Positions 52,288 to 63,723 of a stretch of DNA of 64,000 nt are shown here, in pieces. Below the pieces are notes generated by a model. That model made no database searches, had not been told where the DNA came from, and saw only the letters and a program-made list of their open reading frames with translations. This DNA is from Rutpela maculata. Taxonomy: Eukaryota > Arthropoda > Insecta > Coleoptera > Cerambycidae. The position numbers were made by a program, and so were the translations under genes. The number at the start of each line of letters is the position of its first letter. The stretch's first letter is position 1. The DNA lies in assembly GCA_936432065.2 (NCBI GenBank), contig OW386292.2, positions 101,203,829 to 101,267,828 on the forward strand. Reading direction: 5' to 3'.

Positions 52288-53676
52288 AGGCTGTTCATTA
52301 TATACATTGAATAAAACAATTTCTAGAACATAAAAAATCCCAAAGAGTGTCAAAAAATAGTAGGTAATACAAGTGAAAATGCCAACCAACAGAAAATAAT
52401 AGATATATGAACCCACTTCAATCCGAAGAACAGCCTTCAACGTCTAAGGAAAAAACACCTATTAAAATTGTAAGTAATATATTAATTTGCGGCCCAAAAC
52501 ATATCTAGACTGATCAAAATATGGTGCCCACGCTGTTTAAGAGAGCTCTACAAAAGAAAATGGGCATAAGAGTTGGTATTTTAATTATTACAAGGGGTTC
52601 CAAATCGCTACAGAATAATATATAATCCGTAAATAATTTATACAATATAAAATCTCAGTTTTAAAATATCATTATATACTGCCTTTTTTAAATATTTTCT
52701 ACTCTTTAGGCATCTTTTCTCGTTCTAAAAAAATGATTACTATTATTTCAAGACTTGTTATGGTATATTTTTGTTTTATATTACTTGGTACATTAGTGGT
52801 TTTTCGTTTAATTATGCTGGTGCAGACACGTTATGTTGTTGAGCTCCGGTAGATAGTCTAAAAATAGTGGTATTTTCTTGAGTTTCTTTATCGTGTATAG
52901 CTCACAATTAACAATCACTTATCTTCTAGTAAGGAAAACATTAACCAGTTTTAATTAATTAAGAAGAAAGTTAAAAATGAGTGAAAATTTCCATGAAATA
53001 CAATATATTCCTATCTACTCGGTGAAGTCGTGTCCAATGATGACTCGCAATAAAAGTAAATCAGCCAGTGGGTGATAATATGGAGGAGCTTATTAATATC
53101 ATTATCAAAGAACAGTGTTTAAAATAATTAACAAGAGCAAGATAAAACTAACATAATTGAGGAAAAAGAGGACGAAGGAAAACGTAAAAGAAATAAAAGT
53201 AGTCCCCGCATACAAAGAGAACAAGATGTACAACTCAATAGGTTTACCCTGGTTTGCATATACAATTTTAATCTTTGCTTTACATTATATTACTAAAATA
53301 TTTCTTTTTTCTTTTTTGAATTATATATCTTTCATACTCTTTAATTTAAGTATAGTATAATATTTGTTTCTTCACCCTTTAAATTATGTTGTTAAATTTT
53401 ATCTATATTATTCAATAAATACAAATTTGTACATATACCAAAATATATAAACACATATTAAAAAGAGAAAATTGTTCGCAATTTGGTGAGAAAATATATT
53501 GACTAACTTCTTTTCAACCTCAGATATATAGGGTGGCCCGTCAGTGCGACAAAGTCCAATATCTCCTTTATTAGAAGAAATAGAAAAAAATTTCTTAACG
53601 AAAATTTTAGGTATCCTTGACGGTCACCTTCTAAAATTATAACGAAGAATACAGGGTGTCATAACACATAATATAA
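52288..53676. other. No supported gene
   Basis: AT-rich with one chance frame (53157-53360). At 53526 gggtggcccgtcagtgcgac and 53652 acagggtgtcataac resemble terminal-repeat wording of Tc1/mariner elements, but no coding sequence follows except within the hairpin. Confidence 0.35.
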
Positions 53677-54188
53677 TTTATACAGATCCTCGTATAACTT
53701 CTTGTACGGAATAATTGTGCCTAGTCTATCACTTTTTTCCTCTGCGAAAATTTTCGTAAACGCGGCGTTCCTCCTCGGCATGAAAAAGACGATTTCCACG
53801 CGTCGGACTGGAAAATCGGCAAATATATTTTGTCCGACAATTCGAAAATTGGATTCTACATATTTCTATTAAGCAATTTTGAAAAAATCAGCTGGTTATT
53901 AATAAATGTTTTAAAGTCATGTTATGTTATGCTCAGGGTGGTAGACACCCTTAACGTTCTAAAATTTGTGTCAGACAATTTGTAGAAATATATAAAATAT
54001 ATATGTAGAATCCAATTCTCAAATTGTCCGACAAAATATATTTGCCGATTTTCCAGTCCGACGCGTGGAAATCGTCTTTTTCATGCCGAGGAGGAACGTC
54101 GCGTTTACGAAAATTTTCGCAGAGGAAAAAAGTGATAGACTAGGCGCAATTATGCCGTACAAGAGGTTATACGAGGATATGTATAAAT
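53677..54188. repeat. Large hairpin element, arms of about 200 bp
   Basis: The left arm 53677-53880 (atttatacagatcctcgtata … tccgacaattcgaaaattggattctacata) and right arm 53995-54188 are reverse complements with few mismatches, around a loop of about 115 bp containing cagggtggtagacaccct. The close match of the arms suggests recent origin or gene conversion. Confidence 0.8.
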
Positions 54189-54274
54189 TGCATTTATGTA
54201 CGCGGGCACCTAGACTATATATTGTCTAATTTAGTACCAATAAATTATTTTCTTAATTTGACATTATTTGTAAA

Positions 54275-55595
54275 CAGGGTGAGGCAAAATTCGGATCTAC
54301 GAGTTTCCGCATACATTCTGAACATGCCAGTGACACTGGACAAGAAGGAAGTGATATTGAATATGGTAACGACGAGGAAAACAGGAATGAAGAAGGCAGT
54401 GACGCCGAAGTCGAAAGGCAGGAGCGTAATAGAGAAGAAGAGAGCCACGATGAAGACAGTCCTATTTGGAAGCCAGATCCATATTATTATTATGGTAAAC
54501 CGCCAAGTAAAAGGAAAGCTAAAAATAAAGCTAAAAAAAATCTGAAAAGAGATTTAGATGGTCAAAGACTCCTCTAAAAATACCAAATACGCGAACTGAG
54601 TCACATAACATCGTAAAACAAAAATGTGACGTTGCTGGAAATGCTCGGCTAGTGACATCTTCTGAGCCATACGAATTTTGGAAATTACTTATTTCAGATG
54701 ATATACTGAACGAAATTTTGGAGAATACTAATGAAAGGATAACAAATATGACTGTAAAATCTTCTCGGGCCGATACATCTTATCTACAACATTTGGATTT
54801 AATTGAGCTGAAAGCTTTCATTGGCCTTATATACTTAGCAGGGGTTTTCAAATCTGGTCGCGAAGAGACTTAGTCTCTATTTGCTACTGATGGTACTGGC
54901 AAAGATATTTTAGGGCTACCATGAGCCTCAAGGGATTCTTGTTTTATTATCAGCTTTCAGATTTGATGACTGCAATACTAGAGAAGAACGAAAAATAGCT
55001 GGAGATAAATTAGCTCCTGTTTCCAAAATTTTTAATATCTTTGTCAACAATTGTCAAGATAATTGCAATTGTTCTGAACTCCTTACCGTAGATGAAATGT
55101 TAGTAGGCGTTCGAGGTAGATACAGCTTCCGCATGTTTATAAAGAGCCAAATACGGTTTGAAAATTGTGTGCTTGTATGATGCAGAGAGTCATTATTTAC
55201 TAAACGCATTTATTTATGCTGGAAAAGACTCAGTAAAACAAAGAGAAAATCCAAAAGGACTGTCTATACCTACTTTGGATGTACTATCGCTTATACCACC
55301 AAAAACAGAAAACAGTAATAGTAATATTACGGGTGATAACTGGTTCTCATCAAATGAACTCATTAACGAACTGAATCTTCGTAAGCTAACGTATGTGGGG
55401 ATGCTGAAAAAAAAATAAGAAACAGATACCCAATGAGTTTTTGCCACATACAGCACGCGAATTGGATTCCTCACTATTTGGTTTCACAAAGGATGTAACG
55501 CATATTCCAAAAAAAAAATCGTGCAGTTATTTTGGTATCATCTGTACATCACACAAAATCTGTAGAATCGTGCAGGGTAAAACTAATGAACACAG
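54275..55595 (+). pseudogene. piggyBac transposase, fourth copy, truncated
   Basis: The acidic N-terminus is read in the frame EYGNDEENRNEEGSD … SPIWKPDPYYYYGKPPSKRK, not in the longer overlapping Met frame at 54222. After shifts: SSEPYEFWKLLISDDILNEI, HLDLIELKAFIGLIYLAGVF, RFDDCNTREERKIAGDKLAP, LLTVDEMLVGVRGRYSFRMF (first Asp, about 55085), KIVCLYDAESHYLLNAFIYA, TGDNWFSSNELINEL (second Asp, about 55335) and VILVSSVHHTKSV (55530). The third Asp region is missing; at about 55595 the text changes to a mariner-like motif. Several frameshifts and stops. Sequence differs from the other three piggyBac copies. Confidence 0.8.
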
Positions 55596-55680
55596 ACATT
55601 TTTCTAATTTAGTATTGTTTGGAGATGAAGCCACCTTTCATAGCGCTCAGCCTCCAAATATTGCCGTCGACCGGTAAACG
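55596..55680 (+). pseudogene. Tc1/mariner DDE-motif fragment joined to the piggyBac remnant
   Basis: HFSNLVLFGDEATFHSAQPPN matches the first catalytic block of DUF4817-type mariner transposases (VLFSDEATFH). It is in the same frame as the 55441 stretch but has no piggyBac similarity. About 25 codons only. Confidence 0.45.
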
Positions 55681-56504
55681 TCCCTTACCGTTCTTGATAC
55701 TCAATATACTATAACCGGCTACGATTTTGAAGCGTTAACGAAAAGTAAGTTCCAATATTGGACATTTATTTGTTTTTAAATTAAAAAAATATATATTAAG
55801 AGGTAGAAAACGAGAACAATTGTAGGTTTAGATAATATTTTCTTTGAATACTGATACAAAAGTAAAAGCTATTTAGTGGAGTGCCGTTAGATTTATACCT
55901 AGGAACCCGGTTCCTATGAATCAACTTTAATGACTTTTTGTATTGTGTTGCTAAAACCTAGTACTAAAATGTTTACGGATTAGAAATTAACGTGGATGCC
56001 ACCCCTTCTCGGGGGTGGAAATTATTATGTTCAAAGTAACTGCAGAAATCGATAGAGGAATGAATTGTAAGCAGTAAATGTTCTATGCAATTTCTTCGAT
56101 GAGTCAATACTTTTTGAGTTATTCTTGATTAAAAATGTTGATTTTTCATCTAAAAGATACACGTTTTAGAACGATTTTTCACTAATAACTCGAAAACTTT
56201 ACGTTTTACCAAAAAAATTATAAGCAAAAATGAAGTCTGTAAAATAACAAATCGATTTGTTTTTTTTTTTTTCATTTCTGTAGATGCAATTCGAACCGAG
56301 TTATGGCTCAATGAAGGTGACTCTTTGTTCGCCGAAAACTGAATTCGCATGCTTTGGTACATAGTGAGACAGAGTTAGGTCTTATACAATGAGACGCTGT
56401 CTCAGTGTGTACTACCTGTGTACGTATCATGTCTATTAGCAATGTTAAGTGGGTGAATTATGCTATTGTTTTTAGTAACGGAGTGAACACTTAATAAAAT
56501 TGGT
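55681..56504. other. No supported gene; contains a second end of the long-TIR family
   Basis: At 55876-55965 gtgccgttagatttatacctaggaaccc … repeats the left end of the 30339 element (gtgcaattaggtttatacctcggaaccc). The opposite end was not found. The rest is AT-rich. Confidence 0.45.
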
Positions 56505-57086
56505 TAGACGTAGAGAGGCCAAGAAAAATAGGGAAAACGTCTGGGGAGGATATGGCGGCAGCTGTTGAGCTAGTTACAAACCAAAAATTATCTATAAGAG
56601 AAGTAGCTAAAACAATTGGTATTCCATTTTAGGCATTGCATCGATACGTAAAAAAAGCTGAATTGAATCCAGACATCGAAATTAGAACTCAACCACTATA
56701 CCAAGTTAGACAAATATTCAGCAAAGAACAAGAAATCGATGTTTCAGAATATTTAGAGATATGTAGCAAAATGACCTGTGGACTATCAACTGTAGTTATG
56801 AGAAAAGTAACCCATGACGTGGCAAAAAATAACATAATCAAGGTTCCGCAATCATGGGAACAAACAAATGTGTTGGAAAAGAATGAATGAGAGGAGCAAT
56901 TTTAAAAAGCTTAGCATTAGAAAACCTGAAGCATGCAGTCTATCTAGATTAACATCTTTTAACAATTACTATGTTAATCAATTCTTCAATAATCTGGAGT
57001 AATTTCAAAACGATTTCCACAGCTGGCAGATAGTTCACGGGTATTTAACTTGGATGAAACCTGTGTGACTGTAGAAGAACGCACTG
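56505..57086 (+). pseudogene. Tigger/pogo transposase, N-terminal half
   Basis: RPRKIGKTSGEDMAAAVELV and KLSIREVAKTIGIPF (stop) ALHRYVKK form the HTH_psq domain. A CENP-B-type HTH region follows (DVAKNNIIKVPQSWEQT), then in shifted frames LSIRKPEACSLSRLTSFN and RFPQLADSSRVFNLDETCVT, which ends at the first catalytic Asp (usually NLDETGVTTV). The gene stops abruptly at about 57086, a few bases before the ACTACCGGGCGTC tip of a foldback arm. The continuation of the same kind of protein appears at 60320. Confidence 0.8.
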
Positions 57087-57091
57087 AACGC

Positions 57092-58990
57092 ACTACCGGG
57101 CGTCAAAATGACGCGACACAAATTTATTTCTCAGGGAGCGCCAGTCGCGTGCTACCCCGTTCTTCTACCTCCCAGGCGGGTTCTAGATAAGATGCACTGA
57201 AGATAGCCGAACAATGGACCAAGGCTGCACTACCTCAGATCTTTAACGACGCTCTCTCTGGCCGTGAATTCCTCAATTTAGGTTTTTGTACCTTTTGAAA
57301 AGCTAAATTTTTGCATAAAAAAATCCCGATCGGAGAATTTCTCTCCGATGGGATTAATTTTTGTCGTGCTGATCACGTTTTGGTCTGCTAATAACGGACT
57401 CTACACCCTAGGAATTCTGAGAAAAACGCATAAAAAAATTCCTTTCGAACCCCCTGTACAGCAACTAGAAGGTCGAGTGTGATGCAATAACTAGACACAA
57501 CCGGTTTTCGGTACGAAAATTCCAGGGATTCTAGAACAGCAACAAGTCTCAAGATCAATTAAGATGCAATAGTTCAAAGAATCCGTTTATTTAACAGATA
57601 TGGTTATACAAAAAGGGGTTATAGCGAAATTCTTATTGTAAGAATCGCGCCTTCTCCAATTAAGACAAACGGCTTTCAGACCATACAAGCGAGAGCGCTT
57701 ACGCTAACGATCGATTAGGTAGAAAAGATTCATGCATACCTTCTCAGAATCAAAATGCGAGCTTTTAGAGAAGTCTTAGACTGATACCTTAAAAAAGTTT
57801 TACTAAAAAAAATTTAGTTTCGCTAGAGGCTACCTAGCTTTAAAGTTCTCGTATCGTGGCGGTTCACTTACTCAAACACATTCATGAGGACTTATGACTG
57901 CATAAGTTTGTTTGGCATTCAATTAGTCCACAACTTACTTGCCCCTATGCAGTTGTTCAATATTAGCAAAATTACAGCGATCCACTTCCAAGTGACTTTT
58001 AGGCAAAATTGAATTTTTGGTTTTTTATGCACAAGGCGTTTTCCTCTATAACTTTGTTATTTGGAAAGCCCTGCTATTGGCTTTCCTACCATCTTTTTGT
58101 ATGGACCACTCAACGCGCTCGACCAAATTGCGAGCCGCTGAGTGATTCCAAACTCTTTCTATGCGAGAAACCGGCCTTGGGCATGTGCATTGATTTTTAT
58201 CAAATTTTGCTTATCGGCGCTACGCTGTCTTTGTCAAAATCGTCGGTTTCGCCTCTTAGATGCATTGCATCGTTAAAATTTTATGCTCACACTTTAGAAC
58301 AGGGCATTCAATGACCGTACCTTAATGGCCAATGTCTTTGGTTGAGGAATAAAAATGGAAAATATTTCAATATTTTTTAAAGTGCATTTTCGGAGTACCT
58401 TTTAAACTAGCTTCGGGGTACTTTTGAAAAATTAATCTTTAAGCCAAATTTCGACGCAGTTTTGAAAAACTAATCTGTAAGTGAAATTTTGGCGTACTTT
58501 TGATAAATCGATTTTCAAGCCAAATTTCGACGCAGATTTGAAAAATAAATCTCAAGTGAAATTTTGGCGTACTTTTGACAAATCGATTTTCAAGCCAAAG
58601 TTCGACGCAGTTTTGAAAAATTAATCTGCAAGTGAAATTTTGGCGTACTTTTGATAAATCGATTTGAGCCAAATTTCGAGGCCCTTTCAAAAATATTATT
58701 TTTCAAAGTTCAACTTTGTTGCACCTCTGAAAAAGTATATTATTCATAAATCCCTGCCATTATATACTTTCGCTCTCATATCCTGAACCAAAACATATTT
58801 TCCTAAGTGAAAATTCGGTGTTTCTTCGAATTTTCACCTGGTCATTTCTAACGCCTTATAGAACTCATAACGGTCCTTATGGACTGGTCTGTGTCACTGC
58901 AAACTATTAAAAATGTCCTTAAATGAAACTTTTGCCTAAGTCGAATTTTGATTCTGTCTTCGACTTAGGTCGATTCTGGAGGGTTCTGCA
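57092..58990. mobile_element. Foldback/MULE-type terminal arm, left (1.9 kb)
   Basis: It starts ACTACCGGGCGTCAAAATGAC and is matched in reverse complement by 61677-62139: the tip (ACTACCGAGCGTCAAATTGACG), gcgccagtcgcgt, ccgttcttctac, gataagatgcact, then after a long unmatched middle the inner part 58740-58990 (cctaagtgaaaattcgg, ggtcc ttatgg, catttaaggac). Long, internally repetitive inverted ends are the mark of FB/MULE-NOF elements. No duplication of flanking bases is seen between the two outer ends. Confidence 0.65.
58365..58690. repeat. Tandem array, unit about 75 bp
   Basis: Units begin at 58441, 58517, 58592 and about 58666 with aagccaaatttcgacgcag and contain gtgaaattttggcgtacttttga; a diverged partial unit precedes. 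It lies inside the left foldback arm and is lacking from the right arm. Because 75 is divisible by three it creates a spurious repetitive minus-strand ORF. Confidence 0.8.
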
Positions 58991-59109
58991 ACATGACCAC
59001 AGTACAAAAACCACAAAAATTATAGCACAAAAGGGAATTAAGCAACTAAACCAGTGCACTAACGGCGAAATACGAAAAGAAAATACCTAAGTGAAGATCC
59101 GTTAAAAGC

Positions 59110-60310
59110 TGTACACATGTTAAAATATAAATATACGTTTAATGACTATCTGGAAGATATTGGCATGGACAGGTTCTATATACATTATTGGTCTGCGCCA
59201 CAAATTCATGTGTATGATTATTACGCAACCTCACCTTACTCAAGAATTGCAGTCGATGCAATTGGCGAATCTGTACGCAAACTACAAAGACTTAAATGGT
59301 GAAAGGTCCGGGGCAATTTTGTTATATGATGTTGCATACGGGTATGCAATATTCTGTATGCAATATATTATCGGAAAGGCACCGACAGCATTATTTGTTG
59401 GCTGAACTTCTGGAAACGAGATGGTGCATCAGTACCAAATGAAGTTGTATGTAACTTATCAGTTGTCTTAATTTCTGCTGTCATACGAACATTTACTGAT
59501 TTTCCATCACTGACAAATTATCTACAATATTATTATAATTCTTTGATATTAAAACAAACGGATAGTTATGTTGATTTAAAATGCTTCGCTCGTCGTGACG
59601 TGCACATGTTATCAACATTTTTTGTGGATGGGCGTTTAAAAAATGCGTTAAGAAGTCGGCAGTTTTATAAAAGATGCCTTGCTCAGTTAATACAATCAGA
59701 CAGTATAGAACGAACACAGAAAATAGTTGAAAATTTATTTCTCGTTGCTCTTAACGAAACAAGTGGTACTGTTGAAGGAATAGAAACACCATGTGAAAAA
59801 AGTGAAGTATTCTTAAGAAAACTTATCGGAGATGAATATCCTGATCATATCGAAGAGGATGACGAAGGAACCGTTGATGCAGCACTGCTGGATGACAACA
59901 ATTTTGTACAATGGGGACGTAATATTCAACAGATAGTTGCAAGCGAGATTATTAGAGGACCAGATGATAACTGCCAATATTTGCCAGCACTCCTCCCTCA
60001 GTTAATAACATTTTTGAAATTACTTCCTTTATGGTCTTATATTGTGTCTTCTACCTTTCCAAATTCTGGTCAAACAACATCTAGTCCATCTGTAGAGAGT
60101 AATTTTAACGACATTAAGAATCACATATTTTCGAACAATACACTACCAACCAGAATAGATGAATTCCTAACTTAACACATTCATTCTTTGGAAGGTACGA
60201 TGAAACTGGCCGCCTCTGGTTTTGGTCGTCGCGATAAGGATGTTAAAATGAACGACAATGAGACCGTGGATATAACGGATAAGGAAACATGGGGAAATAA
60301 CTTAACTTCA
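59110..60310 (+). pseudogene. MULE-like (NOF/foldback-type) transposase, C-terminal half
   Basis: The initial part is broken: YIHYWSAPQIHVYDYYA (59170), FLVVCLN-like shift frames, then KRDGASVPNEVVCNLSVVLI (59420). The open frame 59543-60175 has YVDLKCFARRDVHMLSTFFV (the DVxH step), RQFYKRCLAQLIQSDSIERT, IVENLFLVALNETSG, a long insert, and SSPSVESNFNDIKNHIF with RIDEFLT. It continues past one stop as HIHSLEGTMKLAASG. The order DVxH … SSxxVESxFNxLK … RxDxFL is, from memory, that of insect MULE-type proteins related to NOF. The long inverted arms agree with this. The N-terminal half with the first catalytic Asp is lost. Confidence 0.5.
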
Positions 60311-60319
60311 ACTTAGAGG

Positions 60320-61435
60320 AAAAGGAATTTGAAGTACCCAACGCGACGACAAAAAATGGAATTGGCGTATGTCATAATAAAAATAGTTCGGCAATAACAG
60401 TTTCATTTCCAGGTAAGAATGTGCAATAAATTTACTGAAAGTTAGTAACTTTATTAGTGTGTATTTCAGCTGCAGGGAAGTTTATTCCTCCTGTTAAGGT
60501 TTTTCTCAGAAAGAATTTCAAACAGCACGTGACAAATGGGGCACCTACAGGAACGCTTGGCCTGGCCTGGCAAATTGCTGAATGTATCAGAAGAGTTCTT
60601 CCGAAGGCATTGACCTTTCAAACAGAATTGCTGGTTCCGAAATTTTCTCTTTTGACCCAGATGTATTTACAGATTTTGATTTTTTTGGATCCTCAATAAC
60701 AGATGGATCTTTGGACCATTCTGAATCTACTACATCTGTTGCAAACATACCTGCTGAACCAGAGGTTACATATGCAGCTCCAAGTATTCAAACGTCTTCA
60801 AGCAACCAAGAACAGAAATAATAATTTATTTCGCCTAAAATATTTCGTGAATATTCGAAAGCTTTGCCCAGAAAAAAATCATCACGTCAATGTGGAAGAA
60901 ACACAATGTTAACGGATACATCAGAAAAGGAATTAATTACGGCTAAAGCAGAGAAGAAAGTTGAAGAACGCTTAAAAAAGAAGCAAATGCGAAAAGAAAC
61001 GTTACTAAGGACCTATTTGACAAAACTTCAAAAAAATCGAAGTTTGAAGGTATTAACGAGTCATCAGGCGACCAAGATGATTCTCAGATAGTTAATCGTT
61101 TAATTAAAATATAACTGTTTAACCGCAGAACGATTATATTTTCAGGTAAATTATGACGACTCATCATATGGAGAAGAATCGTTTTCTGAGTTTCAACAAC
61201 TAGAAAGAATACCTATCGTTGACGATTACGTTCTTGTTCGTTTTCCAAATGATGATTCTACGTGGGAAAAACTATTCCAAGTCAAAAATTCAATGGATTT
61301 TCATTTCCAGATGTACTCGATTTGGCTTTGGTAAACGAGTCTGAAACTGTTATGCGACCATGTCAAATGGAAACTAAACGTTTGAGATACTCATGTTTCT
61401 CAGTTTCCCTCAGTAACCTTGATGTTCGCTAAGTA
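60320..61435 (+). pseudogene. Tigger/pogo transposase, C-terminal half with internal deletion
   Basis: EVPNATTKNGIGVCHNKNSS, a short intron (GTAAGAATG at 60415 to TTTCAG at about 60470), then ISAAGKFIPPVKVFLRKNFK and NGAPTGTLGLA. These are the Tigger blocks that directly follow NLDETGVTTV. The part with the second and third Asps is deleted; the frame jumps to AGSEIFSFDPDVFTDFDFFG, then PKIFREYSKALPRKKSSRQC and a Lys/Glu-rich helix. From 61150 it gives the SH3-like tail start IPIVDDYVLVRFPNDDSTWE. This half seems to belong to the N-terminal half at 56505-57086. Confidence 0.75.
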
Positions 61436-61676
61436 CACTAAATATATATTAGGGTGGCCCTTATTTTTCAACTTTCTAAAAGTTTAACTCCCACCCCCCT
61501 ATCTTGTTCCAATCAACAAAAAAATGATCTGTGCAAAATTTTAGCTCAATCGGACAACTGCTAGGTGACTCATCGACCATGAAATTTTGAAATATTCGCC
61601 CCGAGTCATTTTTTCAGATAAACATTTTTTTTTAGTTATTTATTTGTAATCACTTGCAAGTGTTATATAACCCCCC
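61436..61676. other. No supported gene
   Basis: About 240 bp starting agggtggcccttatttttcaac, wording seen at ends of DNA elements, between the Tigger half and the right foldback arm. Confidence 0.35.
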
Positions 61677-62139
61677 AGAATCGACCTAAGTCGAACCCAA
61701 AATGAAAATTCGGTTTAGGCGGCAAAAATTTCATTTAAGGACATTTTCAAGAGTCTGAGAGGCTTCAGAGCCACAGTTTAGTCTAAAAGGACCGTTATGG
61801 GTCCATTAAGACATTAGGCACGACCGGGTAAAAATTCGAAGAAACACCGAATTTTTACTTAGGAAAATATATTTTGGCCCAGGATTTGAGAGTAAAAGTA
61901 TATGGTGGTTATGGAAAAATGAACACACTTTTTAAAAAGTACGTCAAAAAAGTGGAAAACTGAGACCACGCATTGAGAGAGCGTCGTTAATGATCTAGGG
62001 TAGTGCAGACTTGATCCATTACTCGTCTATCGAAGTGCATCTTATCTCGAACCCGACTGGGAGTAGAAGAACGGGACAGAACGCGACTGGCGCCCCTTAA
62101 TAAATAAATTGATATCACGTCAATTTGACGCTCGGTAGT
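61677..62139. mobile_element. Foldback/MULE-type terminal arm, right (0.46 kb)
   Basis: Reverse complement of parts of 57092-58990. The outer tip ends ...GTCAATTTGACGCTCGGTAGT at 62139; the inner limit is near 61677 (cagaatcgacctaagtcg). It lacks the 75-bp tandem array and about 1.3 kb of the left arm. Flanks (ctgaacgc on the left tip, tttttctac on the right) show no duplication. Confidence 0.7.
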
Positions 62140-62338
62140 TTTTTCTACATAAGCACTAGTAGTGGAAATTAAGCCGAGTTTTCAATAATTTAATTAGCAT
62201 GCGATTTTTTTTCCGATAGCTATCGCTAATTAATTAATATGCAAAATTATCAAATGTTTGCCTTCAATTTTAGTTTCAGAACTGTTTGTGTTGCTGGTTT
62301 TAAAGTGACTTTTATGACGTTCTTATTAGATTTATAAA
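62140..62338. other. AT-rich spacer before the ORF at 62339
   Basis: No coding or RNA signal. Confidence 0.35.
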
Positions 62339-62578
62339 ATGGCATCAACTTCTTCAGGTAGTTCGTCACACAAGTTAAGAAAAGATTTTTGTGTCACTCT
62401 TGTTGGCTACATTTCCAATCAAATCGATGGGGCCAAACTACGTTCGAACCGGCAAGTTTTGCTCCATTTATGGGATTTAATATTCATCACGACAAGATTA
62501 GTCGTATTTCCATTTGGTTTTGAGTATCGTTTTGAGAAATACAGCTACGGTTTTGTCCGGATTAAGTCAATTTTTTAA
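62339..62578 (+). pseudogene. N-terminal fragment of an unassigned repeat-associated protein
   Basis: The ATG starts MASTSSGSSSHKLRKDFCVT and LVGYISNQIDGAKLRSNRQV, which looks like the start of a protein family seen repeatedly near insect DNA elements (K-L-R-K-D-x-C-V … LxSNxQVL). It degenerates after about 55 residues. A further frame near 62585-62660 (SSEYKTLECHFDGKGPLSGH) may belong to it. Function unknown. Confidence 0.3.
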
Positions 62579-63723
62579 AGCGTCGTCTGAATACAAGACT
62601 TTGGAGTGCCATTTTGACGGCAAAGGACCTCTTTCAGGCCACATCACATCTCAGATACGTCTCTGAAAACCCATTTAAAGTTGAAAAGTTGATTTGTAAT
62701 TTAGGTTGTTTATTTTATTGCAGGGCTGTTCGTTTGTTTGTTAGTTGTTTCTTTGTTGAGTATGTTACAAGTATTGGGATCTATTTGTTAGTTTATGGCT
62801 ATTTGGATTGTTACTTTATGATCTGTTACTTGTATTCTACTTGAGCTTTTATGTCACATTCTACACTTTACGAGGGACCTCCAGCCTGACTCTGGTTTCA
62901 ACTTCTAGTCCAGATTTTGGTATCTAGATGGTGGATTATTGCCTGACATCTTGTGTATATATGGTACTGGGGATCTCGGCACGTTACCTCAGACTCCACG
63001 TAGATGGTCTACCACCTGCGGCTGTTATCACCTAGAATTACGCTACCTTGGTAGGACGGGAAAAGGCATTCAGACACTACCAAAGGTAAGCGGAATCATA
63101 TTCTCTTAACGAGGTACATCAACTCAACTTCCACGGGACAGTAAAATAGATTTTCAAGGAATATTGGTAATATTTTGCTCGTAACGTAAATATAAGTAAC
63201 ATTTTAGATTTTAGTAATATTTGGTATATTTTGTGTATCGTTACTTCACTAACTGAATAGTTTTGCCTTATTTTACAAATAGATGTCAATAATTTTAAGT
63301 AATTTTATGTTTTACCGTACCTTGGGTCACTTGTAGTTTTTTTGTCACGCTTCTGGCATATGACCTTTTGTACATTTATCAAGGATTTATTATTTTGTAA
63401 GATATTTTGTGTATATTAGGTTAAGCGTGTGGGCCCCACTTATTAGAGTATATTGTGATACTTGTGCTGCGTACCGAGTTACCACCACCCCAATTATCGA
63501 AGCCACCCCCAAGGACCTGATTAGTCGGCCGTGTGAGACTCCCTCCTCACTAGTGTATTGCAGAGGGAGTACTGCACGTAAAATATTAAAATTTTGTTCA
63601 GGGCACAGTGTGACCACCCTACCCGCAGTCGAGGTTTAGCAGCCTTTGGGGCCCCCTTTTATAACGTGGGTCTAGGCCCTGTAACAAGGTACCAGTGGTA
63701 TCAATGCCGATAGTCTTGACCAT
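62579..63723. other. No supported gene
   Basis: Contains a GC-richer block (62880-63110 and 63420-63700) with no conserved frame. Opposing chance ORFs at 63390-63639 cancel each other. It could be leader or LTR-like sequence of an unidentified element. Confidence 0.35.

Noticed and set aside
54222..54545. Plus-strand ORF of 107 codons with its own Met
   Set aside because: The overlapping frame gives the acidic N-terminus and KPDPYYYYGKPP linker of a piggyBac transposase; the longer frame has no family match.
58009..58314. Plus-strand ORF of 101 codons
   Set aside because: Lies inside a foldback arm, has no motif and uses non-protein-like composition.
58439..58690. Minus-strand ORF with repeated peptides
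   Set aside because: Produced by a 75-bp tandem array whose unit length is divisible by three.
63390..63639. Opposing ORFs of 75 and 76 codons
   Set aside because: Mutual antisense in a GC-richer patch; no domain.
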